DNA from: Lantana camara
Taxonomy: Eukaryota > Streptophyta > Magnoliopsida > Lamiales > Verbenaceae
Direction: 5' to 3'
DNA: 64,000 nt
NCBI GenBank assembly: GCA_037501455.1
Contig: CM074858.1
Coordinates: forward strand, 89,998,501 to 90,062,500
Of this stretch, positions 34,291 to 46,200 are shown in pieces. How positions within the stretch are numbered: position 1 is the stretch's first letter; each line of letters opens with the position of its first letter. The notes beneath the pieces are model-generated. The model saw nothing but the letters and a program-made list of their open reading frames with translations, had not been told where the DNA came from and ran no database searches. A program made the position numbers and the translations under genes.

Positions 34291-34303
34291 AGCTCTGATA
34301 CCA
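34291..34303 (-). promoter_or_regulatory. primer binding site of element C (tRNA-iMet)
   Basis: Minus strand TGGTATCAGAGCT, 8 nt from the 5' LTR edge. Confidence 0.9.
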
Positions 34304-36758
34304 CTTTAGGATGTAACGCCCGGAACGGTGGCCACCACATCCCCCGCACCTAAATCCGAACCCGCATATGAAATGGACCTCCATATATGAGCCCAAGTCT
34401 AAGCGAACGGGGACCTACACTCACACACACTAGGCTAAGCGGGGCTAAGGACCAATAGAGCGAGCACAACAATAGAACAAAAATACGGAAGCAAGAAACA
34501 GGATCCAAAATGAACTCAACGAAAGCATACATTAATATATATACCACTGCCTCGGCCCAAAATAAATACAAGTATCCACGAATTCTTCCAAAATATACAA
34601 ATTCATAATATAAGGTATTCAGGAGATGCATATTGCGTGCATACTCGACCTAAACAGCTAAGTACGACCCGACACGATGTACTTCCCCGCCTAGCTCGAG
34701 CAAACCTAAAAGGGTAAAAGAGAGGGGTCAGTCTACAACTCGACTGAGTGAGGGGCTAAAGCAGCCCCACACACGAATAAGTATATAACAGAGCATATAT
34801 CAAAAGGGATAGTCATGAATCGAGGCTAGGGTTTTACATACCAAATCATTTCCAAAAGATAAAGTAATATACATAAAGGAAATCCTATCTTGATCCATAA
34901 CCATCGATATATAACATAAAAAAATGCCCGACGAGTACGGACTTCCACTAACTCCTCAAAGCATAACATGAATACCGAATTCATAAATACAAATCCAACC
35001 CCACATCCTTCGTGTTTCGTGAATCAAACCCTCTCCACCTATAATACAAAAACATACGAGGTAGCTAACCCATGATATGCCTTTCCCGGTTATCAACCGA
35101 GGGCTCAAGATAGCACGCCTCCTAACCTCCAAGAGTCGCATGTGAATATCTCAAAGGGAACCACGTTCAAGCCAAACCAGATGGCCCTTGCCGTACCGGG
35201 CATTCCTTACCCATAGTTCCTAGGGCCCAACATACCATAACAAACCAGATTCTCATCTTTTAGGGCACAACTCGCTCAAACATAACATAACGTACAAAAA
35301 GATTCAAAACTTAAGCTCACATATGCTTGTACTTATACCCTTTCATAAGATTCAAACGTTTCCATAAATTCATAATCATAGCTTAAACATTTGTATTTAA
35401 ATATATATAAGGTGTATTCACATACGGGGTGTAAAACATCATATAATAGGCCTTAGGTCGTTAACTATTATAAAGTTCCTAACCTCACCTTATTACAAAA
35501 AGGGGAGCAGAAGTAGGATCAGAACGGGCAACCAACCACCTAAACCTCGGGCTCTTGCACGTCCGGAAGAGGCTCTGAAACAAAAGAAGGCAAGATCCGA
35601 GACTTAGGCTCAATTATGAACCAAATAGGTGTTGGGATTAGTGCCCTGAAAATCCAATTTCTATGTAAATACTTCGTATTTTGTTGGATTAATAAAAACT
35701 GAAATTATCACAAGTTATGAGTATATTAACATAATTAATAACGTGTGATGATATTCTTATATGAAATGTGTTTCATAGGAAAGGACTTTGGATATCAAAA
35801 TCACGTGTTATTAAAGTTCTAGTTGATATGATAAGAATAAGTTCTTATCGAGACTATAATGTGTTATATAAGATGATTAGTCTTTCGTCATAGGGAAATG
35901 GAGTTTCCAGTTATAACACATTGATGATTTTCAATAGATTTGGAAACATCGAACTGGACCACTAAGATAGTTCATTTTAAACTACTATCTAAAATGAACA
36001 AATCTTATGGAGCATTGAACTCTTAATCCTGGTAGTATTTCGACTTTAGGCATGTAATGTTAATCATTGTAACTTACTCATAAGTGAGGTTTCGATATCG
36101 AATGACCGAAACCTTTGTACGTTCAGTGATTACATGAAATGTGCTAAAGAGAAATATTGATCGAGGAATCTGTGGCTTTGCTGGAAAGTTAAAAGATATT
36201 CCTGAAATAGATTTGCAAAGTTCGAATTAAAACTTTGGCCAAAGTACTTCGTGTGATGCGTCACTGAAGTTGTATGTTGAATGTGTTTCACGTACAAGAA
36301 ATTTGAACTTAAGGCAAATCAGGAGATTTCAAATTAAAAGTGAAAAATAAATGATAGTAGTATTAATTTATTTTTCATGGATATCTACACGGAGGAGTAA
36401 AATGCAAAATTATTCTAGATCGAAAAATTCGTGAGTAATTTAATTAATTTTAGAGTGAAACAATATTTATTTAGTGGAATTAAATATTGTTAAACGGTAA
36501 TTAATTATTATCATAGGATGATAATATATTAACCCTTTTGGAGCTAAAATTAATTAGTCCTGCAGGTCCCCCTGCAAGCCCCAATTGAAAAAACCCAGAG
36601 AGAAAATATTAAAAGGACAAAGAGAAATGAATTTTCAAAGTGTTTGAAATAGCCAAGGAATTTATTTTAAGAAAATAAATCAAGTTCCAAAGAGTTGGAA
36701 ATGCACGGAATTTTATTTTGGAGAAAATAAAATTTTCATCGAGAAAAAAAAAAAATCG

Positions 36759-37140
36759 GTGATGACGTGGCAGCTGACGTGGCATGCCACGTCAGCAAGG
36801 TGGGCCCATGTGGCGCTGAATGGGCAGCCGCGTGGCACGCCACGTGTGCGACACGTGGACGTCTCAGATCGCGCCATGTCAGTGCGAAAGCAACGGTCCA
36901 GATTTGATCGGATCGGGTCGGTCAAACGGGTCAAGGTGTCGGGTCAACGGGTCGGGTTTCGGGCAGGGTCGGACCGGGTCCGGGTCAAACCCGGACACGT
37001 GTCACGTTCTGGAGCCCTCTACACGCGCCAACCACTTGGCGGCCTTCCTGCGGCGCGTGGGGGCGCGTGGGGGCGCGTGGAGACACCTGTCGACGCGTGG
37101 TTGGTGGCGTTGGATCCGCGGCGACGAGACCTTCAACGTG
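36759..37140. promoter_or_regulatory. GC-rich block with ACGT motifs in solo LTR G
   Basis: Many GACGTGG, CCACGTC and CACGTG cores. A perfect 22-bp palindrome at 36774-36795 is centred on GACGTGGCATGCCACGTC. A 10-bp unit (GGGCGCGTGG) repeats three times at 37051-37080, the first copy with one change. It stands out sharply from the AT-rich surroundings. The 144-codon ORF across it is low-complexity and overlaps other frames. Confidence 0.6.
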
Positions 37141-37248
37141 GTATCCTCTGTTTTCGTGTCCAAGTTGTACACGCAAATGGGGATGTGAAATGACTATTTT
37201 ACCCTTACTTTTGTGCATAAAATGACCGTTTTGCCCTCAGGTTTTTGC

Positions 37249-37259
37249 CTATAAATAGG
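37249..37259 (+). promoter_or_regulatory. TATA-like box in solo LTR G
   Basis: CTATAAATAGG, about 110 bp downstream of the ACGT-rich block and followed by a leader-like segment. Probable LTR promoter; the transcription start is not shown. Confidence 0.5.
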
Positions 37260-39490
37260 TTGATCCCCTTGCCATTTCTCCCATTCAGTTTTGGGAGAGG
37301 TTTTGGCTATTCCTTAGCTTTGAAACCATATCCCTTTTTTCTCCTAGTTAATTCCGATTTATTTCGGAATTAATTTTAATTAGGTGTTTATATAAAACGC
37401 CTAATTTTGGGAGAATAAACCCTGAAAAGGGTTTTTAGTTTAAAGTTTTATTTTCTCTAAGTATTTAGAGAAATACTTTCGGAGCCCACACTCCGAGGGT
37501 GTCCCTGGGGTAATTGCAGGGAAGTTCTGCCGGTTTCGCGAGGAGATCAGATATCGGGTCCTCGGGAGGCGAATTCCGGGAGCAGCGGCCATCTTCGGTG
37601 AAAGGTATTTTATATTGTTTTTTTTTGCATGATGAATTAGGTGCTCTTAAGTGTTAATTGCATGCTTTATTTATCTGCTTTGTGATTTAAAATTTATTAT
37701 CAATTGCATGTATATACTTGAGTAGTTCCGGCTAGTCTTCCGCTGTTTGTATTTAAATATTTTAGAAATATTTTGATACCTGTACATTAAAGTAAAATTT
37801 TAAAATGTGGTCCCGGACTGCTACTGTTCTGGGCTCACCTCCCAGCAATAGGCACCCGACAATTCTTGTGAATGCGATAAATGCAAATGGAATGCATAAA
37901 TGCACCAATTAAATCATATAAATTTATACTCAGAAAACCCATATCAAACGGAGTCATATATTCAATCCAATGCATATCACACATAATATACGAGTTAACA
38001 TTATAAACAAATCAACAACAAAGTAAGAAAGCACGAAGAAAGGCATCGAAATCACAAAAGGAACAACCGCCGCTACTGCACTCACATGACATGGCCGTGT
38101 CAGGTTTTATTTCAAAATGGACATGGCCGTGTCCGATTAAAATAAATTCAGGAGCCAATCTCGAACCTTAGACACTACCGTGTTGGTTTTCAGTACAAAA
38201 TGGACATGGCCGTGTCCGATTTTATTAAAGTAAACTGCCAAAGTTGAAGTTCCAATACGGCCTCGTCCATTTCACGCTCAAAACGAACATGGCCGTGTTG
38301 GCCTTCGTTCATGGAAAAAAAAATATCAGCAGTTTTGTTCGAACAGGGGAGAAAAATAGGGGAAGGGAAAGGCACGCAACAACACTCCAAAGCAACAATA
38401 CCAAACCATGAAAATGCATCAAATTCATGCAACAACATGCCATAACCTCACCCAAAACATCAAACAAGAAAAAGAGTACAAAGAAGCAACATATATCAAG
38501 CTATCTCTTGCAAGAAATTAAAGTTCAACAATCGCATCATGCAATACACTCAACCATGAACAAAAGGAGGATCATACAATCATAAAAGGGGCATAAGAGA
38601 TCATATATATATCATCAAACCAAGAAATAACTCTAAGGAAAGCAAGAGATCATCAAACCGTTACTAATCAATCCACACTTCACATATATATCAAACTTAG
38701 CTAAAAACCTTATATTAATGGCTTAAAATGATCACATAAGCATGGTGATAAAAATATATACTTACTTCTTGAAGATTTGAGCTCAAAATCTTCTTAAGGT
38801 GAATAGTGGCAAAAATGGCTTGGTTTATCTCCAAAGTTTGCTGTAAATTTCCTTCTCTTTTGCTTGTGTAAACCGAGAATGAGAGAGAGAGAGAGAGAGA
38901 GGTTATAGTGGGCTGAGTTGGGGTCGTGTGGGACCAAGTCTCATGTGAAAAGGTCAAGAATTGAGGGACTTATGTGCAATTTAGTGAAAGGTGGTCATAT
39001 AGGCGCGAGGTGAGTTTTCGGTCAAATTTCGGAGTATCAAACGGGCTTAGAAAAATACAAGGCTTAGTCCATTGACTCCGAATCATCGAAACGAGATCAA
39101 TGGAAGTGACAGAATTTGAATCTGAATTCTCGAGCTCAAGTTACACAACCTGGAACCCAAGGTACGGTAAAAATGTTTTAACCTCCTTTAGGTTCCAAAC
39201 GAAACAAACACCTCAAAAGCTCAAAAAGCAAACTCAGAAATAGAAAATGAGCATATAACCAAGTTCATAACATGTACATCTCATGAATCGCAAATAAGTA
39301 TAAAAATCGGAATCGAAAACGGTCAAAAGCGGAGCAAATACCAACGAAAGGAGCATAAACGTTCAAATAAGAATTCAAATAACTAAAAAGAATAACAATT
39401 AAACATTAATTAAACATATAATCACGTAAATAAGAAATTTAAATACGCAATTATGTCATACCTGTATGGCTAAAAAGTCGGGGTGTCACA

Positions 39491-40340
39491 CATCACCTCT
39501 TCAATGGTATCTCCACTGAATAGTTTGGTGTAGTACTCCCAAGTGTGTGGCTTTAGTTGATCATTACTAGTTGCCCATTTAATGCCTATTTTGAGAGCAC
39601 TCATCTGATTCCTCCTTCTTCTTGTTATGGTTGAGAAATGAAAGAAATGTGTATAATTATCCCTGAATTGGAGTCAATTATTCTTGACTCTTAAAACTAA
39701 ATAATCTCTTCTTGTTGTAATAGTTTGTTATACTCTGCCATCAATTCTTTCTCCAAGTCTTTTGAATATTTACCTTGCTTGTCTCATGCATAATGCTTTA
39801 GAAATTCTTTGTATTTTTTTTTTCTTTTCTTACACATTGAAAAATGTTCAAGGACCATTATTTTGGAGTAATGATCCCAAATCAAAATGTCTTTCAAGTT
39901 TTGATTCAACCAATAGGTTATGTATTGCTAATTTGGAAAATGTAGGTCTAAATTGATAACTATTGGATCAATCTCATTCAAATTAAATTAAAAAAATCTC
40001 CCTATCATTTGTTAAGCTTACACCCAATCTAGAATCTTAAAAATTTTAATCTAATTTTTGAAATTTTGTTTGTCATTGTACATGATATTAATTCTCACTT
40101 TGTCATGTCCTTTATAAATATATTTGTAAAGATATTTCAAAATTGTCCTAATTTTGGTATGCATATGTATATATATTAAAATCAAGTAATTATTTCTTTG
40201 AACTACCTATTCTTTATCTTTTGTTTATATTCTCTTTGTTATTTGATATTGCATTCCATTTTGTTATTTGTATTTCTCTAATGAGTATTATTTTAGATTT
40301 ATGTTAATTTTTATAATTGATTTTATGTATGATGAAACAT
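39491..40340 (-). pseudogene. L1-type LINE remnant
   Basis: On the minus strand, 39491-39790 reads KDLEKELMAEYNKLLQQEE, then after a frameshift LQFRDNYTHFFHFST, TRRRRNQMSALK, WATSNDQLKPHTWEYYTKLF and SGDTIEEVM. This is the region just upstream of the RT core in plant L1 elements (WL..GD.NT.FFH...RRRRN.I). Two Trp codons appear as stops (the TAG in EEII*F, the TGA before LQF). It is cut at 39491 by element C. From about 39800 to 40340 the AT-rich sequence may be the linker and endonuclease side, but I cannot recognise motifs there. Confidence 0.75.
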
Positions 40341-40790
40341 AAACTCACGCTCATATCAGAGTCCTCCACGTGTCCCATCTACTTACTTAGAGCTTGGACG
40401 CTCGCATTAATGGGCTCGCGGGACGACCCAGCCCATTCACTTGCTTGACTACGTATCCAAGCCCATGAGCCTCGGCCCACTTTTCGAGCAAGGGTTCCAA
40501 CTGTCCATCCCGACACCCAGGCTGGGGCCCTCAAGGCCATCCCATCCCCAGGTAAGCGCTTCACGAGGGCCCATCCTTGAACGCACTCGGGTTGTTGATG
40601 CTTGATGGACATCTGCTGGGGCGAACCCCTTCGTGCATCCCAACGAGCATCACTAACGCTCGGGCAAGGCATACAACAGGGCACAGGCATCCGTACGCCT
40701 GTACCCCATATCTAAAGCCTTCCCAGATGCTAGGCACTCGCCAACAACCTCTGACACAGTGGCAGCATGCACCTCATACCTGGCACGCCG

Positions 40791-43700
40791 TATAGCGCCC
40801 CAAACGGAAAGTGCCACATCCCCCGCACCGAGATCGGATCCGCATATGAAATGGAGAGTCCATGCACGTGCCAGGCCACGGCGAACGGGGACTCACTCAC
40901 ACACCAGACTAGGCGGGAACTAAACTTTCGGATCGAAATGAGCAATTAATTGAAAATTAAATTCGCGGACGGAAGCAAATCATAAGTTCAATCCCAATAT
41001 AAGTAGCAAGTGACGAGTTCAACTAACATAAATACCTAGTCCCGAATATCATAAACATAAATCAATATTTCATACATTCAATACATAACTAAATCAATTT
41101 ACAATATGTGCGTGGTGTGACTCAGACCTAACCATAGGACTTGACAGACCCAAAAATCCCGCCTAGCACTCCAAAACCTGCAAAGAACTGAAAACAAAGC
41201 CGGGTTCAGTCTATAGGAGACTGGTGGGTATAAAATAGGGCATAATATATATAATATCGCTGAATTTAAGCACCCACACATGCATGTTATAATCCCGTAC
41301 GAGGTTTTATTAAATATTTCCCAAGTGGGTGAAAGCAAAGAAAAACAACGCTCGGGATTACAACGATCAATTTCATAATTCATAATCATAATCATTCATG
41401 CGGTCAATACGTGAGCCCAGCGAGAGGGCGAATTCTCCAACCTTCTCCTCGTGTGTGCATTTATTTATTCATTCGTTCTTTCATTAGTGATCATACCACA
41501 ATAATTCATTCATTCATAAACATTAACACTTACACCTTTTTCCTCCGGGTGGTGGACGGGTTTGCAAGGCCCGACCACCTCATGCATTGACCCAGGGGGG
41601 TACATGAATCCCCCAAGGGCGCTCAACTACCATTCCAAGCTAATCTCCTAGCGAGGTCCGGTCTTTGTTAAATAGTTGGGACTAGTGCACGGGGATCACC
41701 GTCAGCCCGAGCTTTTCCGGATAGCCACGTACACATAGTCCCGGGCCCCATTAAACATTGTGTTCACTGATCTCGCCAAAACATTGGGTAAGGGTTTATG
41801 AAAGAAAGGCTTACGTTTGAAATCATTTACTCGAGAAAAGACTCTATATACGTAGTAAATACATTTTGGCTTAAAACTTTGCACGTTGGTTTATATAGGG
41901 TCGTTTTAGGTAATAGAAGAGAAACCCACCTGTTACACCTTACCGACAATACCAAAAGAAAGAAAGACTTGAGGTGTCCTATGAACCCGGCATATCTCCG
42001 CCCTGGAGAAAACTGTACACAAGATGATACAATGCATTCGTGAGACTCAAGACTCTAAATAAACCATATATGACGCACGGCAATGCAATGAATGTCTTAT
42101 GATATGCATAAGAGAGGAAGTCATGGCATGGAGATGCATTAAGGCACATAATTAATCATTTCATTCATTCTTGGGGCTTTCATAGTCACTCGAGTTCATA
42201 TCTCCCATGTATAGTATCAAGTCCATCCATTAATTCCGAACAAAGATCATAACACATATTTCAACAAGTATACAATTCATATGAATCATAAAAGAAAAGA
42301 TAAATACGCAAGTAGGGTTCATATTGATAGCAAAGATCCATATATGGACGTACTTGGAGCATTGATGACATATTAAATCATAACTCGTAAAATATTCCAC
42401 GAAAAATCATGAAAATTTATAATAAATAAGACAACACATTATAAAACATGTTAGTATAGCATAGAAGTCATAAAAAAGGTGGAGGAAGATCAAACAAGCG
42501 ACGAAAAACGGAACCGGAGTCATAAGGATAGGCTGGCAAAATCCACCCCCATGGATCTGGTCCAGAAGCCCACTGACCCAAATCCACCTTTGGAAAAATC
42601 CACCCTCGTGGATTTACGTCAGTGGCGAAAAACACACAACAAGCAGGGCAAAACTCATGCCAAACCATATAAACATCAAACTAACACATATAGGTAAGTT
42701 AAGGTAGCAAGAATTCATGCATTTCAAGCCAATTAATGGTCCAAAGTTGCAACAACTCATCCTAGGAAAGAAGAAAGAACAAGTTCATGCAAAACCTCCA
42801 AATTTCATTAATGGTAAAATCATGAATCCTAATCCACCACCTAAACCAAGTTCATACATATCACAAATGATGTCTTAGAAACAAAATACATGCTTCATAC
42901 TAAAAGAATTCACAAGATCTCATGCAAGAATCAACAAAATTTCACAAACCCTTACTATTCATCATCTTCTCCAATCCTAACTCAAAACATGGTAAAATCA
43001 TGCAATATGGGACTTAAAATAACTACAAGAAGATACACAACATAAAAATAAGCTTACCTTTCAAATTGGAGAAGAAATGGAAGTGAGATGAGCTCAAAAT
43101 CTCAAAAGGGGCAAAAGGGTTCTTCTTTCTCTTCCTTTCTCTCCTTTCTTCCTTCTCTTCTTTCTTTTGGCTGAAAATATCTTGTTTTGGGGGGTGGGAT
43201 TTCGTGTGAGGGCTGACAGGGAGAGAGAGGGAGTGTGCAAGTGGGGTTAGGGTCAATGGTAGGTCATAGGTGTGTTAATTTAGGTCCGTAGCTTAGGTAG
43301 AGTCATGAATGATCATTTTAGACGCGAGTTGCTCATTTCGGTTGAAATTTGGGGGTCCAAATGGTATTAGAAAAAATATGATGCTTGACCCATTGTCTCC
43401 AAATCGTCGATACAAATCCAATGGAGGTGACGGAACTCGATTCCGAGTTCCCGAGCTCAAGATATGCCGCCCGGAACACAAGGTACGCTAAATGCTCTTT
43501 AGCTCCCTTTTCGGTTCCGATCACATAAACGAACACAAAACTCAAACATGCGAGAACGAAATCATGAAACAAGCAAATAAACATGATCATAAGACAATAA
43601 TTCACTCATGCCATGTTTTCACGAAAAACGAAAATCAAATCGAATAAGAACGATACTTAAACCTAAGCATATACGCATAAACGTTCAAGAATTCATATTT

Positions 43701-43814
43701 AAACAATAAAACTAATAAAAGAATCCATAATAAAATCATATATAATTAATTTAATAGCACATATTGGTAAACACATTCGTCATGCTTAAACCACTGAAAA
43801 ACTGGGGCGTTACA
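40791..43814 (-). mobile_element. solo LTR I, Tekay/LARD type
   Basis: 3024 bp, starts TATAGCGCCCC (TG decayed to TA) at 40791 and ends ACTGGGGCGTTACA at 43814. The 5-bp duplication CGCCG is exact (40786-40790 and 43815-43819). Its sense start is nearly the same as that of LARD J (TGTAACGCCCCAGTTTTTCAG), so they are related. It has the hairpin box at 41206-41223 and AATCCACC-type inverted repeats at 42538-42615. Confidence 0.93.
42538..42615. repeat. inverted-repeat cluster in solo LTR I
   Basis: AAATCCACCCCCATGGAT (42538-42555), a degenerate AAATCCACCTTTGG (from about 42580) and AAATCCACCCTCGTGGATTT (42596-42615; 8-bp stem, CCTC centre). It lies about 40-42 percent along the LTR in the sense direction. 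Confidence 0.75.
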
Positions 43815-43928
43815 CGCCGCCCACTTTTCAGAGGCATCACTTTCATACCATCACAGGTCGCCACGTGTTAGGGCAACACAGGTTTGGGACCACCTGGTCA
43901 AATTACCTAAACCCCCTTATCCTTAACA

Positions 43929-43936
43929 TATAAATA
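43929..43936 (+). promoter_or_regulatory. TATA box of element H LTR
   Basis: TATAAATA followed by GAGGG, about 290 bp before the LTR end. Position fits an LTR promoter. Confidence 0.55.
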
Positions 43937-44218
43937 GAGGGAAGCACATGCATTCTTCCCAAGTCATCTTCTTCCACAAGAATACTCTGCATAAACTGGG
44001 CATACATTCCTCCATTTTTCTTCCTTTACTGCATTCCATTCACCTCAGCTGCACCTCTATCACGCTTGCACTCTTGGTGTTATCCTAGCTGGAGGAACCC
44101 ACGCTCAAAAGAAAACCCAGTTCCTGAGGCACCTTGCCTGTGATGGTCTTCCCCTTTTTTTTTAAACAAATCTTGAAAGTGTTGGTATTTTAATTCCTTT
44201 CTAGCTCTTGCACCATCA

Positions 44219-44240
44219 TTTTTTACACCGTCTGTGGGAA
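44219..44240 (+). promoter_or_regulatory. primer binding site region of element H
   Basis: ACACCGTCTGTGGGAA resembles the GGCGCCGTCTGTGGGAA-type leader found after the 5' LTR of many Tat-lineage elements; the first bases are altered. The tRNA is not certain. Confidence 0.55.
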
Positions 44241-44316
44241 ATCCATCACCACCATCTTCATCTTCATTAGATTCTTCCTTGAGCTAGTTGAGCAGTAACA
44301 CCAAGTCACTCCGATC

Positions 44317-46200
44317 ATGGTAACCGCAACGAGATCCGGAGCCTTAGATAGCAGGGGTGCTCTTCCCCCCGTTAATGAGGAAAACCTAGGTAACAGTACA
44401 CTGGCCGGAGGCACGATCCTGCCCGCTGTTGGGAGTGGAGCTGGAGAAAGAGAGACCGCGGCTGGAACTCTCTCGGCCGGCGGAATTGCAGATGGGGGGA
44501 TTAGTTTCGTTCCTCCCCCGGCGACGCTTCCACCCTTCACCGCAGTCACCAATCCTGCTGCCTACTCCGTGGCGACGCCACCGCCGAGGTTCACGTATGT
44601 GCAGCCCACCATGATACCCGGAATGATGCCGGGCATGATGTCTATGGTCCAGCCTTACCAAGTGGGCATATTACAACTTCCCATCTCCATACCAAAGGAG
44701 ATCCAAGGAGTGGAGATGCCACCCTTAACCCGAGAGCAGCTTCAAGTGCTCTACGCTCAGTGCGAGGCACAGGCCGTGCAAAACGCCTGGGGTCATTTCA
44801 CTTCCACTTACTTCCCCCAGGCGGGAGGCTCGAGGGCGGCCCCTCCGCTTGGTGGTCTCCCAGTCCACCCCCTCATGATGGCGCAGAATGTGCTGTGGGC
44901 CCAGCCACTTCCGCCACCTCCAGCGTAGGAAAAAGAAGCCCCTCTGAGGGCGAATCCGCCGCTGCAACCTGGAGAGAAGGAGAAAGACCCCCCCACGAGG
45001 GGAGATATTGAAGAAGAGGTCCAATCCAGGACCACCAGAAGAGCCAATAGGAGGGAAGGAGACGACCCTCGGCTGGCCGCAGTGCAGGACCAGCTGGAAG
45101 ACCTCCAACACATTGTGGGACAGCTCTCTCGAGCGCGGTCTCAAATCCCCCACGAGGGGGATGAGAGGTCCAACGCCAGAGACGCTCGTCCTCCACGCAA
45201 CCAAGTCCCCCACCGTTGGAGAGAGAAAGACAGCGAGGAACATAACCGCGAGGGCGGGAACCACAGGCCTTTGATAGGCGGTTCGCCCCTCGTTGATGAC
45301 GTTTTGATGGTCTACGCCGGGAAGGGAAAAATTCCCACGTCTGTCAACCGATACGACGGGACCACAGATCTGGTCGAGCACCTAGATCATTTCGTGCACC
45401 TGATGCACCTTTACGAGCATTCCAGTCATTACTGGACCAAGGTGTTTGTCACTTCCCTCGTGGGAATGCCCTAAGAATGGTATAAGAAGTTGCCTCCCCA
45501 CTCCATCCGAGGGTACAACGACTTGACTGATGCCTTCATGAGCCACTTCAGCTCCATGAAAGCTCCTGCGCCCACTGCCACAGCTCTCTACAGCCTAGTA
45601 CAAGGACCCCATGAGACGCTCAAGTCCTTCATGGGCAGATTTAACAAAGAAATTCTGCTAGTGGAGAAGCCCTCAATGGATTTCTTGAGGCACGTGCTCT
45701 TTGGGGCTATCAACATGAAAAACTATGTCAGCAAGGAGTTCGTGGAGGAAGTGGCAAAGAGAAAGCCACGCTCGCTGATAGAGGTTTGGGATATAGCTGA
45801 CTCTTTCTTCACCCTCGAAGACATGTACATTGCGAGGGAGTAGAAAATTGCCAATGCCCCTCGAGCCAATCGGGGCACGGAGGACAGGGTCGAATCCAAA
45901 AATCGCCGCCGAAGCCCAGTGCCCGCTCGAAGGAATTCTCCGCCCCCACGCGGATACGAACGCATCCCCTCAACCGTCCAATCACCGAAGTCTATTCCAT
46001 AGCAGACAAGAAGCTGTTCAAAAGACCGCCTAAGATGAGGGAAACCGAGGCTAAAAAACGCTCGGGAAAGTATTGCGCCTTCCACAAACAAAGGGACACG
46101 ACACAAATGAGTGTCGCCAGTTGGAGAGCGAGATCCAGAGGCTCATCGCTGGGGGGCACCTCAAAGAATTTGTGAAGGTGCTGGAGAGGTATGACGAACA
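44317..46200 (+). pseudogene. element H gag
   Basis: ATG at 44317 (MVTATRSGALDSRGALPP), Gly/Pro-rich start, then a coiled region (VQDQLEDLQHIVGQLSRARS). The capsid domain is at about 45340-45840 (NRYDGTTDLVEHLDHFVHLM, FMSHFSSMKAPAPTATAL, ETLKSFMGRFNKE). In-frame stops: TAG at 44926, TAA at 45472 (VGMP*EWYKKLP) and TAG at 45841. The C-terminal motif YCAFHKQ...HDTNECRQLESEIQRLI, typical of this lineage, is split by a frameshift at about 46085-46095. Gag would package the RNA; this copy is broken. Confidence 0.88.

Larger units (their letters stand above)
35630..37847 (+). mobile_element. copia-like solo LTR G, inside C 5' LTR
   Basis: 2218 bp, TGTTGGGATTAGTGCCC...CACCTCCCAGCA, with an exact 5-bp duplication ATAGG (35625-35629 and 37848-37852). 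The uninterrupted sequence can be compared with solo LTR F near 27310, which lacks this block. It contains a GC-rich ACGT-motif cluster (36760-37140) and a TATA-like TATAAATAGG at 37250, the layout expected of an LTR promoter. No internal domain. The copia assignment rests on the LTR start and is tentative. Confidence 0.88.
25386..39490 (-). mobile_element. Tekay/Del chromovirus element C, 3' LTR truncated
   Basis: Minus-strand element: 5' LTR 34312-39490, primer site 34291-34303, gag-pol 34126 down to 29793, polypurine tract 29747-29782, 3' LTR 25386-29746. The 3' LTR lacks the 1.5 kb that corresponds to 34312-38030 of the 5' LTR (minus the copia insert), so the left end and its target duplication are deleted. 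The right flank is LINE sequence and the left flank is Tat gag, so a deletion joined unrelated DNA. Coding sequence is broken in at least six places. Both LTRs carry later solo LTR insertions. Confidence 0.92.
34312..39490 (-). repeat. 5' LTR of element C, holding copia-like solo LTR G
   Basis: Starts TGTAACGCCCGGAACGG at 34312 and ends GGGGTGTCACA at 39490. Without the 2223 bp due to G and its duplication it is about 2.96 kb. The hairpin box CAGTC/GACTG is at 34728-34753 and the inverted-repeat cluster at 38088 to about 38300. A GA microsatellite lies at about 38881-38901. Confidence 0.92.
40371..44218 (+). repeat. 5' LTR of element H, holding solo LTR I
   Basis: GC-rich, gene-less sequence at 40371-40790 and 43820-44218, about 0.8 kb without the insert. 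TATAAATAGAGGG at 43929 is a likely TATA box. The end is placed at CACCATCA (44218), just before the primer site. The start is uncertain. Confidence 0.6.

Noticed and set aside
36774..36795. Palindrome as a DNA-transposon terminal repeat
   Set aside because: It is internal to an LTR with its own 5-bp duplication; no matching distant repeat or transposase.
36759..37193. 144-codon ORF in the GC-rich block
   Set aside because: Low-complexity, Arg/Gly-rich, overlapped by two other frames, and within a solo LTR promoter-like region.
39800..40340. Possible host gene fragment in AT-rich sequence
   Set aside because: No splice-bounded ORF or motif; better seen as the rest of the LINE or unassigned DNA.
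44725..45381. 218-codon antisense ORF and similar overlapping frames
   Set aside because: Shadow of GC-rich element H gag; composition-driven.
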